DNA of 53,430 nt from a virus: IMG/VR virus record IMGVR_UViG_3300042312_000048, positions 1 to 53,430 of that record; one strand, given 5' to 3'. The notes beneath the pieces were generated by a model that searched no databases, was not told where the DNA came from, and was given only the letters and a program-made list of their open reading frames with translations. The position numbers and the translations under genes are program-made. Below, one piece after another: positions 19,213-28,500 of this stretch. Position 1 is the first letter of the stretch. Every line of letters starts with the position of its first letter.

Positions 19213-19581
19213 ATGTTAACAAAACAAAAATCACGTCCTATTTGCAAAAATTGCGGTATTATTCCTGCTAAGCCAAATGGTATTAGTAAGTTAGGTTTCA
19301 AAAAATGGCACAAATATTGTATTGATTGTAGTAAAATAATGTACAGTGACAAACACAAATATCTCCGACATAAACAAATGAAGTGTGAGTTTTGTGGATT
19401 CAAAGCAGAAGACAAATGCCAATTAGATATAGTTTTTAAAGACGGTAATAAAAAGAATAAGAAAGAAAGCAATCTTAAAACACTATGTGCTAATTGTAGT
19501 AGATTGTATCAAAAAAGATTAAAGAAAGGTCGTAAGTCAGTAATGAATATGACTGTTGATGCTGACATTCGTATAGCATAA
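19213..19581 (+). CDS. Small zinc-binding HNH-like protein lacking HNH histidines
   Basis: 122 residues, lysine-rich, isolated on the plus strand between fibres and capsid. Two cysteine-pair sets are visible: C11/C14 with C36/C39, and C58/C61 with C92/C95. The second half follows the layout of phage HNH nucleases (CEFCGF ... LDIVFKDGNKKN ... SNLKTLCANC), but the usual D-H before the DGN motif is V74-F75, and the His normally after CANC is Ser96. Nuclease activity is therefore doubtful; the zinc fold could instead bind nucleic acid or protein. Similar Cys-rich HNH-like proteins occur in other marine T4-type phages as far as I recall. The start at ATG 19213 has no strong ribosome site. Confidence 0.7.
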   Translation: MLTKQKSRPICKNCGIIPAKPNGISKLGFKKWHKYCIDCSKIMYSDKHKYLRHKQMKCEFCGFKAEDKCQLDIVFKDGNKKNKKESNLKTLCANCSRLYQKRLKKGRKSVMNMTVDADIRIA

Positions 19582-19614
19582 AAAAGAAAGGGCGCACAAG
19601 GCGCCCAGTCTTTT
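19582..19614. terminator. Bidirectional hairpin terminator between convergent genes
   Basis: GGGCGC (19590-19595) pairs with GCGCCC (19601-19606) around loop ACAAG, flanked after a 2-nt internal loop by AAAAGA/TCTTTT. On the minus strand the stem is followed by TTTCTTTTT, 18 nt past the capsid stop codon. On the plus strand it follows the HNH-like gene directly. It is the strongest terminator seen in the window. Confidence 0.85.
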
Positions 19615-19631
19615 GAACAACAATCCAATTA

Positions 19632-20828
19632 TTATTGGAAAGTTAGGTTCTGTACAGCGATCTCACCAACGTAGTCTGCTGCGTTGCCGAAGCTGCTTGC
19701 AGTGTTAGTTAATTCGATGTAACCATAACGAGTCATAAATGACACGACTGGTTCGAATGTTGATGGATCTAGAACAACGCCACTGCTCATTAATGGAATA
19801 TATGGGCAGTAGAATGCTGCTGCGTCAGTCTCACTTGAGCCCTTATAACCAACCAATACTGGCTGAGTATCTGGAGCATATGAGTTGACGAATACGCGCA
19901 TTGCGCCATTCAATGTACCAACGAACTTAGTGTTTGTTGGTGCTTCAAATGTACCTTCAGTTGTTCTTGCGAATGCTGAAGTTGTTGCTGACTGTAGAAC
20001 AGTTAGTGATGCTGGTGATACAACTGCCCAGTTACCTGCACCGCGACGAGTGCGCTGTGCAATCAAGTTTGCAACGCGGTTGATTAGAACTGCTAGAGCA
20101 GCATGTTCGTCACCGACGTATGTTGCAGTACCTGATACTGTTGCTTGGTTGTATGTGAACTCAGTTGAAGCAAGAGTTGCTAGTGACAACAAGATTTCTT
20201 GATCGATTTCAGCAGTGATTTCTTGAGCAAGTGCTGCCATGATTTCTGCTTCAACGTCAATACCGTGTTGTGACTGTGCATCTTGTGCTGCTTCAAATGT
20301 CCAACGTGCTTGCAACTTACGTGATTTGGCTTCAACAGCCTGACGTAAGATTTGTACGCTGATCTGCTTACCGCCGTTACCTTCTAATGCCGCAGTATCA
20401 TTACCTGTGTAGTAACTTGATGATGTTGCATTTTGTGGTGAACGTGAATATGCCTGAGCAATTTTGAATGGGCTCAATGCTTCTTCACCAGCAGTTACAG
20501 ATGTCTGTGCTGCTGAGTTGTCAGTCAATGACTGAGCATAACGTACACGCAATGTGTGGATCTGACCAACTGGACCAGTCATTGGCTGTACGCCGACTAG
20601 TTCGTTAGCGATAACAGTTGGCATAACACGACGGATAACCGGTAGAATTACTCGGTTAAGAGTTGCGATGTTACCAGCAGTTGTAGTACCGGCTGAAGAT
20701 TCAGCAAGCAACTGCTTCTTGGTGTTCTCTAAAATAACACCCATTGTTGAGCGGCGAGTTCCTTTCAAGCCTTCTAGTAGGGCTTCCTTGGTCTCGTCCC
20801 AACGGCTTTCTAAGAGTACTTTTGACAT
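19632..20828 (-). CDS. 23: Major capsid protein, gp23-like
   Basis: 398 residues, T4-family HK97-fold capsid protein, shorter than T4 gp23 (about 520) but normal for marine relatives. Recognisable stretches are RVILPVIRRVMPTVIANELV and GVQPMTGPVGQIHTLRVRYA near the N-terminus and the RYGYIELTN region near the C-terminus. The N-terminal propeptide contains LAE at residues 41-43, matching the (L/I)-x-E rule for the T4 prohead protease, so the mature protein may begin at Ser44; ILE at 32-34 is an alternative. AGGAG precedes the ATG. It is last in the order portal, core, protease, scaffold, capsid, as in T4, and is followed by a strong terminator. Confidence 0.96.
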   Translation of the reverse strand: MSKVLLESRWDETKEALLEGLKGTRRSTMGVILENTKKQLLAESSAGTTTAGNIATLNRVILPVIRRVMPTVIANELVGVQPMTGPVGQIHTLRVRYAQSLTDNSAAQTSVTAGEEALSPFKIAQAYSRSPQNATSSSYYTGNDTAALEGNGGKQISVQILRQAVEAKSRKLQARWTFEAAQDAQSQHGIDVEAEIMAALAQEITAEIDQEILLSLATLASTEFTYNQATVSGTATYVGDEHAALAVLINRVANLIAQRTRRGAGNWAVVSPASLTVLQSATTSAFARTTEGTFEAPTNTKFVGTLNGAMRVFVNSYAPDTQPVLVGYKGSSETDAAAFYCPYIPLMSSGVVLDPSTFEPVVSFMTRYGYIELTNTASSFGNAADYVGEIAVQNLTFQ

Positions 20829-20851
20829 TTTAATTATCTCCTAATTATGTC

Positions 20852-21961
20852 TTACTTAAGCCCTGCCAGACGCTTGAGATCAATAACGTGTCCGTTATCT
20901 TCCTCAACTTCTTTTTTGGCAGTTTCTTTATCACCAGTCACTTCTTTGATAACACTTTCTGTTAAAGTAGTTTTAGCGCCTGCTTTAACTGTTCCAGTGT
21001 TAAGAACTGCTGGTAAATATTTTGCGAAAGCATCCTGCAATTTTGGTGTTTGGACACTTTCTAGTAAAGCCTTCATTACTTCTTTCTTCTCTTTGTTTAA
21101 TGGGGCTAGGAGTTCATCCATTGCCTTTTCACGCTGAGTTGATTCTTTAATGATGCGAGCTTCACGATCCTTTATTTCGGCAACTTGAACTGCTTGTTCA
21201 GCAATCTGTTTTGCCTTAGCAAGTGCTTCATCTTTTGATTTAATTGCTGACATTAACTTGCGAGCCTCAGCCTTATCGTTTAGATAAGTTACTGAATATT
21301 CGCTAGCAAATGCTTCAAACAATTTACGTCCAAAGTTGTTTTCACGAGCTAGTTTTATATCTTCTTTGAGTTGTGATAATTCACCCTTCAATTGAGATGT
21401 AACTGCATTGCCGACTTTTTTAGCACTTTCAGCAATGAATTTTGCTTTAAGTTCTTCAAGTTTTTCACGGCCTTCAGCAATTAGTTTTACACGTGCCTCA
21501 ACAACAGCCTTCTTGTCTTGTGCAAACTCTTTAATTTCATTAGCAAGAGCATGAACAATAAACTTTTCTAGCTTTTGTTGATTTTCCATTTGTGCTTTAC
21601 GATCACTGCGCAATTCTTTAATTTCTTCTGCTAATTTTGTTACCATAAAGTCATTAAATTTAGTTGCGTGTTCACCTAAAGCCACTCTAGTAGCAACACG
21701 ATCTGCCGCTAATTGCTTCTTTTCCTCATGAAATTCTTTAATTTCTTGAGATAGATTTTCAGTTAACATCTTATCTAGGGCTTCTACCATCACACTACGA
21801 TCATGTTCGTAACGTTGTGCAAACTCTTCTCTGAGTTCACCACGTACTTGATCGCGGGCTTCAGTCAACTTAGATTCCCACAACTTATTAAGTTCGTTGC
21901 CGACATCTTCGTTGATTAGACCACTCTCTAGTAATGGTTTGATAGCATCTAACATGCTCAT
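20852..21961 (-). CDS. 22: Prohead scaffold core protein, gp22-like
   Basis: 369 residues, almost entirely charged helix and probable coiled coil (Lys/Glu/Ala-rich from about 25 to 310), as expected for the T4 internal scaffold that is degraded by the prohead protease. The N-terminus (MLDAIKPLLESGLINEDV) and the segment NNFGRKLFEAFASEYSVTYL near residue 210 are typical of gp22 homologues. The gene lies between protease and capsid genes, and a GGGGA ribosome site overlaps the end of the 8-nt gap after gp21. It shapes the prohead and is not expected in mature virions except as fragments. Confidence 0.92.
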   Translation of the reverse strand: MSMLDAIKPLLESGLINEDVGNELNKLWESKLTEARDQVRGELREEFAQRYEHDRSVMVEALDKMLTENLSQEIKEFHEEKKQLAADRVATRVALGEHATKFNDFMVTKLAEEIKELRSDRKAQMENQQKLEKFIVHALANEIKEFAQDKKAVVEARVKLIAEGREKLEELKAKFIAESAKKVGNAVTSQLKGELSQLKEDIKLARENNFGRKLFEAFASEYSVTYLNDKAEARKLMSAIKSKDEALAKAKQIAEQAVQVAEIKDREARIIKESTQREKAMDELLAPLNKEKKEVMKALLESVQTPKLQDAFAKYLPAVLNTGTVKAGAKTTLTESVIKEVTGDKETAKKEVEEDNGHVIDLKRLAGLK

Positions 21962-21969
21962 ATCCCCTA

Positions 21970-22611
21970 TTATTTAATTTTCAATTCCTTGATGAGACGC
22001 TTTACTTCCTCACCTAAGAAATTTTGTACCTTTTTGTTGCCCCTTGCGTCCCTAGCGATTTCTAAAACTTTATGACCATGCTTCATATTCATGAGGCTTT
22101 CATATATTGCTTTAGGATATGCGTTAGGTGCGCTTGGTTGTGCAACGATATCAACAGTGATTATTTCAAAATCACTTACCTTGCCGTCCATGTCGCTTAC
22201 ATTACCTGATCCACGACTTGAAACGCCTAGTTTCACACCACTCTCCAACATAGTCTTTACTAATTGACCCATTGGAGTTGGTAAAATCTTTAGTTTGCCG
22301 AAACCGTTTGCGCCATCCATCCACATGTTTGTGATCATATGGCTAACACGGTCTAGATTAATCTTAAGGTCATCTGGGTGATCGACTTCACCTAATACAG
22401 AATAACCTTCTTGAATTTGTGTGTTTAACGTATTGACAGCAGTTTCAATTTCAGAAACGGGGTAAACACGCTCATTTGCGTTCTTTACCCCACCCTGAAT
22501 AAAGATGCCCTTCATGTAGAGGGTCTTTAATTCATCGTTGCCTTCCTTTACGGATTCAACGATCATGTTTGCTCTATCAAACGTTAAGTGTTCCCTGAGA
22601 TACAAAGCCAT
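21970..22611 (-). CDS. 21: Prohead maturation protease, gp21-like
   Basis: 213 residues, close to T4 gp21 (212). The family's likely catalytic histidine lies in GEVDHPDD (His78) and the serine in GVSSRGSG (Ser131/Ser132). The KGIFIQGGVKNANERVYP region near residue 34 is also characteristic. It cleaves capsid and core proteins after (L/I)-x-E during head maturation. GGAG is upstream of the ATG at 22611. The position between the acidic core gene and gp22 matches T4 order. Confidence 0.94.
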   Translation of the reverse strand: MALYLREHLTFDRANMIVESVKEGNDELKTLYMKGIFIQGGVKNANERVYPVSEIETAVNTLNTQIQEGYSVLGEVDHPDDLKINLDRVSHMITNMWMDGANGFGKLKILPTPMGQLVKTMLESGVKLGVSSRGSGNVSDMDGKVSDFEIITVDIVAQPSAPNAYPKAIYESLMNMKHGHKVLEIARDARGNKKVQNFLGEEVKRLIKELKIK

Positions 22612-22632
22612 TTGTCTCCAAGTTACTCTTAA

Positions 22633-23358
22633 TTAGCCTTTAGCCACTGGGCTTTTGGCATTTGCACCGTCATCACCATGTTTTGGTTTTGGTGCATTTT
22701 CTAACTTAGCGCCTTTACCGCCTGGTGCATTCTTGAATTTGCCTGCACCTGGTAAATCGCCTTCCTTCTTGCTGTATTCGTTAGAAGGACCTTTTGGACT
22801 ATTTGGAACTGATTCATCACCGCCCTGATCAAACTTTACTGGCTTTACGCCGTTTGCTTTGACTTTAGGTTCATGTAATGCGGGGCTCTTAGTATATGCT
22901 CCGTTATCACCGTGAGTTACAGATACTTTTTGTAACTGTACGGCTTCCATCATTGGATCTTCTTCATCACCCATGTCGTCCATGCCTTCTTCATCTGATT
23001 CGCCTTTTAGAACGGCTTCAAGATGTGCAACGATATCTGCTAATTCGTCCTTAACTTCTGCAACTTCTCCTGCATCAATGTCGCCTGCTGGTTCTTCTAC
23101 TTCTTCTTCTGAAGCTTCAAAATCAATATCTTCTGCTTCTTCTTCATTCATTCCTGTTTCTTCAACATCAATCTCGTCCATCAAATCAGCGACTTGACCG
23201 TGCATTTGACCGCCTTCATCCATCATTTCTTCATCCATGATTGATTCATAGATTTCGCGTGATTTCTCAACTACGATTTCGTGGAATAATTCGCGGGCTT
23301 TTTCTTCTTGCTCATTGATAATAAGATCAATAAGCTGTTCATATTTCTTGTTTTCCAT
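22633..23358 (-). CDS. Acidic prohead core protein, gp67-like N-terminus
   Basis: 241 residues. The first about 50 (YEQLIDLIINEQEEKARELF and following) resemble T4 gp67, a small acidic core protein encoded next to gp21; this resemblance is from memory. Residues 45-135 are extremely Asp/Glu-rich. The C-terminal third changes character to a flexible Gly/Lys/Pro-rich tail with repeated HGDxGAxxKSP elements (two copies, near 150 and 230). At three times the length of T4 gp67 it may combine gp67 and gp68 roles. AGGAG precedes the ATG. It is probably part of the scaffold core and processed by gp21. Confidence 0.7.
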   Translation of the reverse strand: MENKKYEQLIDLIINEQEEKARELFHEIVVEKSREIYESIMDEEMMDEGGQMHGQVADLMDEIDVEETGMNEEEAEDIDFEASEEEVEEPAGDIDAGEVAEVKDELADIVAHLEAVLKGESDEEGMDDMGDEEDPMMEAVQLQKVSVTHGDNGAYTKSPALHEPKVKANGVKPVKFDQGGDESVPNSPKGPSNEYSKKEGDLPGAGKFKNAPGGKGAKLENAPKPKHGDDGANAKSPVAKG

Positions 23359-23455
23359 TTGTATTTCTCCTGGATAATAATGGCTTTGTAGAATTATTTA
23401 GTGTCTACATACAAAAAGTGTTCAATAAGTGCGATTTTTTTGCGTTTTTGGTGTA

Positions 23456-23683
23456 TTAACCAGTTGGTTGCTGTGGTTGGGCTGGTATTCCGTATTGTTC
23501 TTTTACTTTTTTAAGATATTCTTTTTTCTCAAAATTTCTAACGTCCAACATTTTACGTAATTTTCTGATATGCTCAAGCGTTAGTTTGGTCTTGCGGCTT
23601 GTTCTCCATACAGGTTTGCTATTATCATCAGCGATATTTTGATAGCCCGGTACTGGGGGATTAAACATTTCAATTAAATGCAT
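23456..23683 (-). CDS. Small conserved-looking protein between portal and core genes
   Basis: 75 residues (MHLIEMFNPPVPGYQNIADD...), basic, with a helical C-terminal half (HIRKLRKMLDVRNFEKKEYL) and a short Pro/Gln tail. The frame extends upstream into the portal gene, but the Gln-rich upstream part is a shadow of the portal C-terminus, so the ATG at 23683 is chosen. A late-promoter-like GATAAATA ends 5 nt before this ATG, so the mRNA may have almost no leader. In T4 the small core genes 67 and 68 occupy this place; I do not recognise the sequence. A minor head protein is plausible by position only. Confidence 0.65.
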   Translation of the reverse strand: MHLIEMFNPPVPGYQNIADDNSKPVWRTSRKTKLTLEHIRKLRKMLDVRNFEKKEYLKKVKEQYGIPAQPQQPTG

Positions 23684-23688
23684 GATAT

Positions 23689-23696
23689 TATTTATC
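23689..23696 (-). promoter_or_regulatory. Putative late promoter immediately before small gene
   Basis: The minus strand reads GATAAATA directly after the portal stop codon, ending 5 nt before the ATG at 23683. With normal spacing, transcription would start at or next to the start codon. Confidence 0.4.
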
Positions 23697-25505
23697 TTAT
23701 GCCGGTGGACTACCGGGACCTGCAGGACCTGCTTGCGGTGCTCCAGCCATTGCTGCATTTGGACCGGCTGCATTAACTGGACCTGCCGGAGGTTGCTGTT
23801 CTGGTCCTTGCTGTGCTTGTTGTTGCTCTAGTTCTTCGCCTGTTTCTTTATCAGACTCAATATCACTTACGCTAACGCCTATGCTACGTAAATCTGTTCC
23901 TGCTGGTTCATCAAGTTTTTCTTTACCATTTTCTTCACGCCACAATTTTTCATTCTTGTTGATTTCTTCTTGTGTTAGGCCCAAGAAGCGTTCTAGGGCA
24001 AAGCGTTTAGAGATATATGAAAATTGTTCCATTGTCTGATAAGTTGTCACTCTTGCTGTGTCTAACTCGCTTTGACGATATGCAGCAAAGTTTTGCGGAG
24101 GATTGAAAGTTAATTCAAACAATCCGCTATCAATGTTAAATCCGCGCCAACGTAAAAATAGTTTAAACTCTTCATCTAATTTTTTACTGATATAATTCTG
24201 TAGTCGTTCACAATATTGATTGAAACGATATTCTTGAATCAATGCTGTACCAACACGACCATCACTTAATGGTCTATCACTATCGTCTGGTCCAGTTGGT
24301 AGATAACTGCTTGGTACACGTAAACCACGTGCTAATCTGTTGTTGAAGTATTTTAGGTCATCAATTTCACCTAGATTTTGCCCACCTTGCATAACTTCTA
24401 CTGATGATCCGCGACCGTCTGCGGTGACTGGGAAGAAGTAATCTTCGTTCATTGAAAGTGGGTTATATGTAGCATCTACTATAGATGCACCACCATATAC
24501 GCTAGGTATTCTGCGTTGATGAATCTCATTTTTAATACGTTCTACATAAGCCATAGCCATGTGACTTGGCATGTTACCAACGTCAATCTTGAAGAGTCTG
24601 CGTTCTGGTGCACGTTGTACACGATAGATTAACACAGCATCTTCAAGCAATTCTTTCTGCTTGTATACTTTAAAGATATTTTCTAATATACTTTGTCCAA
24701 AAGGCCAAAATCTGTCAAGGCCTTCAGTCAGGCTAAGATGCACAATGTGTTTCGCGTCGATAGCCGATTCGCTCTGACCCAATGTAAAGCGGCTACCTGA
24801 CGTATTGTATGGCATTGCAGGAACAGTATATGGTGTATTAGTACCACCACCTGTACCACCTAAACCTGTTGCCGGATTAGCGGCGAAATCCGTATTAGTT
24901 TTTTGTGCAACTGATAAATTTTGAAGATTAATGTTTAAATCTTTTAATACGTACTGTTCTGGAAGTTTACCTTCACTTTCGTTGACGATAACCTTGATAA
25001 CTTTAACCATATCAACCCAATACAACTTAAAGTTTTCTGGGTCGCGTACAAATACTTGATCTCCGTACTTGATAACGTTACGGAATATCTTAAAAATTCT
25101 TTGATCAAATTCGTTTAGTTTACACCACTGTTGTAATTGCTCTTTAAGGATATTAATTTCATTCGGTGTAGGATCTTCTTTAAAATCCAATGTAAAAGCA
25201 GTTTTGTTTTGTTCGTTTTTCTGTGTACTAAACTCTGAAATGATGTCTAAACATGCGTTGATTTCAGCATCAACGTCCATCATTTCATATTGATTATAGC
25301 GTTCTATGCGATTTGGATGACCTGTGTAGACTTCTGGAAGTCTACTCATGTAATTTCGGTATCCAAAATTATCATTATTCCAATTGCCACTGCTTGTTTG
25401 ACCATTGTTACCAGAATCGGTATTCCAAGCACCGGTATTGCTGTTAGCACCGGATATCGGACTACTAATTCCTGATCTGTTTAAAAATTTCTTTTTATAT
25501 GACAT
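23697..25505 (-). CDS. 20: Portal vertex protein, gp20-like
   Basis: 602 residues (T4 gp20 is about 524). Family landmarks: YNQYEMMDVDAEINACLDII near residue 75, YKQKELLEDAVLIYRVQRAP near 280, RRIPSVYGGASIVDATYNPL near 330, RLARGLRVPSSYLPTGPDD near 395, and the helical C-terminal domain. It forms the dodecameric DNA-entry ring at one capsid vertex. The last about 55 residues are a low-complexity Gln/Pro/Gly/Ala tail. The first 45 residues are Asn/Ser/Gly-rich. A perfect TATAAATA lies 16 nt upstream of the ATG. Confidence 0.95.
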   Translation of the reverse strand: MSYKKKFLNRSGISSPISGANSNTGAWNTDSGNNGQTSSGNWNNDNFGYRNYMSRLPEVYTGHPNRIERYNQYEMMDVDAEINACLDIISEFSTQKNEQNKTAFTLDFKEDPTPNEINILKEQLQQWCKLNEFDQRIFKIFRNVIKYGDQVFVRDPENFKLYWVDMVKVIKVIVNESEGKLPEQYVLKDLNINLQNLSVAQKTNTDFAANPATGLGGTGGGTNTPYTVPAMPYNTSGSRFTLGQSESAIDAKHIVHLSLTEGLDRFWPFGQSILENIFKVYKQKELLEDAVLIYRVQRAPERRLFKIDVGNMPSHMAMAYVERIKNEIHQRRIPSVYGGASIVDATYNPLSMNEDYFFPVTADGRGSSVEVMQGGQNLGEIDDLKYFNNRLARGLRVPSSYLPTGPDDSDRPLSDGRVGTALIQEYRFNQYCERLQNYISKKLDEEFKLFLRWRGFNIDSGLFELTFNPPQNFAAYRQSELDTARVTTYQTMEQFSYISKRFALERFLGLTQEEINKNEKLWREENGKEKLDEPAGTDLRSIGVSVSDIESDKETGEELEQQQAQQGPEQQPPAGPVNAAGPNAAMAGAPQAGPAGPGSPPA

Positions 25506-25521
25506 TGGTTTACTTCTAATT

Positions 25522-25529
25522 TATTTATA
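25522..25529 (-). promoter_or_regulatory. T4-type late promoter (TATAAATA) before portal gene
   Basis: The minus strand reads TATAAATA, a perfect match to the T4 late consensus, 16 nt upstream of the gp20-like start in the 25-nt gap after the tape-measure gene. Confidence 0.65.
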
Positions 25530-25530
25530 G

Positions 25531-28500
25531 TTAAACTTGACTATGACGCAATATCTTGTGACTAGTTTGATTACCCGTATCAAGTTTTAATATTACTTCA
25601 TCTAATTTACTTGTCAATACTTTAGCGATCATCTCATTCGCTCTAATTAAATCATCTTTTAGAGTTGTAGCAGAGATATTTTCGGACTCTTGTTGAGCAG
25701 TTTTAGTTTCTGAAGCAAATTGATCTGAACCCTTTTTTCCTAATTCTGCTAATAAACTATCAGGTGATAGTGGAATCACCATTTCATTACCGTGAAGCAT
25801 AGCAGGGAAACCTGATTTAGGTCCGCGTACAATACCTCCCATATCTAAACTAGGTAGTTCTTGTTTAGGAATCTCAGCGTGGAAATGTTTTCCTTCTGTT
25901 GAAGAAGTAGGATAATTGTACTCATCTTTAACAGTACCAAACCCTATACCCTTAAGGATGTTAATTATCTTTGCTGATTGCTCAGGTGTAGGTGCTTTGT
26001 TTAAGGTAAAATCAACAGCACGACCATCTTTGTGTGCGGTATTATTAAAGTTAAGTGCGTGATAATAATCATTTAAAGCAGTTATATGTTGTAGAGTTAA
26101 ATCTCCGAAATCAGCCTGTTGTAGTTTTACAATACCGTCTAATAATTTTGGATCAAGACCGTAACCTTCTCCGTGAGTGTCTCTAGTTTTTGAATCTGCA
26201 TCATCAGCAAATTTTCTTCCTCTAGCGTTAGTCCTGATGTTTGTTGGAATTTCTTGAGGGCCACGCAAATATTTAGGATCAATAACACCTGTATCAATTA
26301 ATTTAGCGAGTGATGTTGGTACTGCACCTTGTCTTAAAGTAGGTGTAGCAATCTTGCTTGCGACCATTGCAGGAGTTTCTGCTTGTAATCTACCAGAATT
26401 CACTAATTCTGCTATATTAGGTCCTTGTGGTTGTGTTTCTGATTCAGGTGTGACGACTGGTGCTTCGGGTGTTGTAGTTCCAGCAGTTGAACCTGGAGGT
26501 ACAGACAATCTTGCTTGGTTAGCGACCTTATCAATTATTGTATCTAATGTTTTTGTATCTAACTTGCCTACGTTTTTTGTACCTGCACTATCTAATGCAA
26601 GCATAACTTTTGGTCGTAACGAACGGGCTCTATTATTTGATTGTCTGATAAATCCTGCAATTTTACCGACCAAAGATGCATTCAGTTCTAATGTTGTACC
26701 TAAATTTGTTTGGACATTGATAGGTTGAAAATTGATTTCAGTTTGAGTAGTTCTATCTTGCTCTACATTAGTAGTAGGTGGTGCTGCCTGTTGTGTAGTT
26801 TGCTGTTGTTGTGGTGCAGTAGTTTGCTGTGTAGCCGGTTGTTGCTGTTGTGGTGCAGTAGTTTGCTGTGTAGCCGGTTGTTGCTGTTGTGGCGCAGTAG
26901 TTTGCTGTGTAGCCGGTTGTTGCTGTTGTGGCGCAGTAGTTTGCTGTGTAGCCGGTTGTTGCTGTTGTGGCGCAGTAGTTTGCTGTGTAGCCGGTTGTTG
27001 CTGTTGTGGCGTTACCGGTCTAGCAGTATTTTCCCCTCGACGTAAAATTTCACTACCAACTGGTGCTGCAGGTGTGCTTGATTCTCTAGACTTTTGAGGG
27101 TCGCTTACATTTTGTTGAGATACAATATTATTTTGTGCAAGTTCTTTAAATCTTTTTGCTTCTTCGCTGACATTTATTCCGAATAATCCAAGAATTTTTT
27201 CAACATCATCAGCTATTGAACCTAAGAAGTTGACAGCAGCCTGATCAGATTTTGCAATATTATCTAATGTACCTATAATTTTATTGGCATTATCAATCTC
27301 AGTTGTGGGTGCTGCTTGTCTTTTTGCTTCTTCTGTCGCAACAGGAGATTGAGTATTAATATCAAAATCTTGTACAAAAGGATTTACAACGTTTTGTAAT
27401 TTGTCGGTTGCTTGTCCTAATGCTACTGCTGCTTCTTGTAATGATGATGCAATTTTACTTGCGCTATCTGCACCGCTTGTCATTGCTGACGCTATTTGTT
27501 GGGCAGCTTCTGAACGCAATTGAGCTCTATCTTCGGGTTGACGAGCATATTGTTTCATCGCATCTGACGGGAATAATTGATTTCTTAGTTGTTCATTTAA
27601 TAATGCCGCAGGACCTACAGTAGTTGCTAATTGCCCTAAACGACCTCCCGGTTCATACATTTCTTTAGCAAGTAGATCAGCAAACACTTTTGCTTGATCT
27701 TCAGGTGCAAGTAATGCACCTGTTTCTTTATCTCTAGCATTTCTTGCTTGTTCTGCTAATTCTGGTATTACTTGAGCCGCACCAGACATGAACATCTGCA
27801 AGTTGTCTTTGCCCAACACACCTGTTGTTAATAATTCTTTGACACCTTTTTGTAATCCGGCAGGTAAAACTGACAACTGATCAACGACAGCATTTCTGAA
27901 TTTTAATTCATCTTCTAATCTTTGTGCTTCTCTACGTAATTGTTCAGCTTCTCTTGCTGATTCAGGAGTGCCTTCTTTATCTTTCTGTTCAGCCTGCTGT
28001 CTTAATGCGTTAATTTCTTCTTGTTGCATTAAGTTTCTTAATTGTATGATAGGATCTTCTCTAGCAGCCCTCATACGTTTTTCAATAGTGCTGACTTCTT
28101 CTCCCGTTAATGCTGATAACTCATATAAATTTTTAATATATTCTAAACTTGCGGCCTGCAATTTGCTCATATTTGCATTTTGCATTCTTAGACTGATACC
28201 GGCAGCATCTTGGGCAGCAACGTAGTTGCCCTGATACTTCATCATTTCTTCTTGGAAGACGCCTATATTAGCAAATTGTTTTCTATTTTCGTTTCCAACT
28301 TGTACTAATTCAAAAAATGCTTTTTGTGCGTCTCCTGCACCGCGTCCTAATCCTAATAATGCAGGCCCTAGACTTGCAATAGGATTAATCATTCTGCTTA
28401 TAGTGTCAGAATGTAATCCCGCAGCATGTGCATAAGAGTAAAGTGAACTTGCTGTTTGTTGACCTACACCGCCTAATTTATTAAGGCTGTCTCTAGCACC

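Noticed and set aside
23684-23773. Longer form of the 75-residue protein starting inside the portal gene
   Set aside because: The extra 30 residues overlap the low-complexity portal tail in another frame, and the alternative start has no supporting site.
26710-27045. Plus-strand Leu/Ser-rich frame in the tape-measure repeat
   Set aside because: It is the antisense reading of the CAG/CAA-rich Gln repeat; there is no start context and no independent support.
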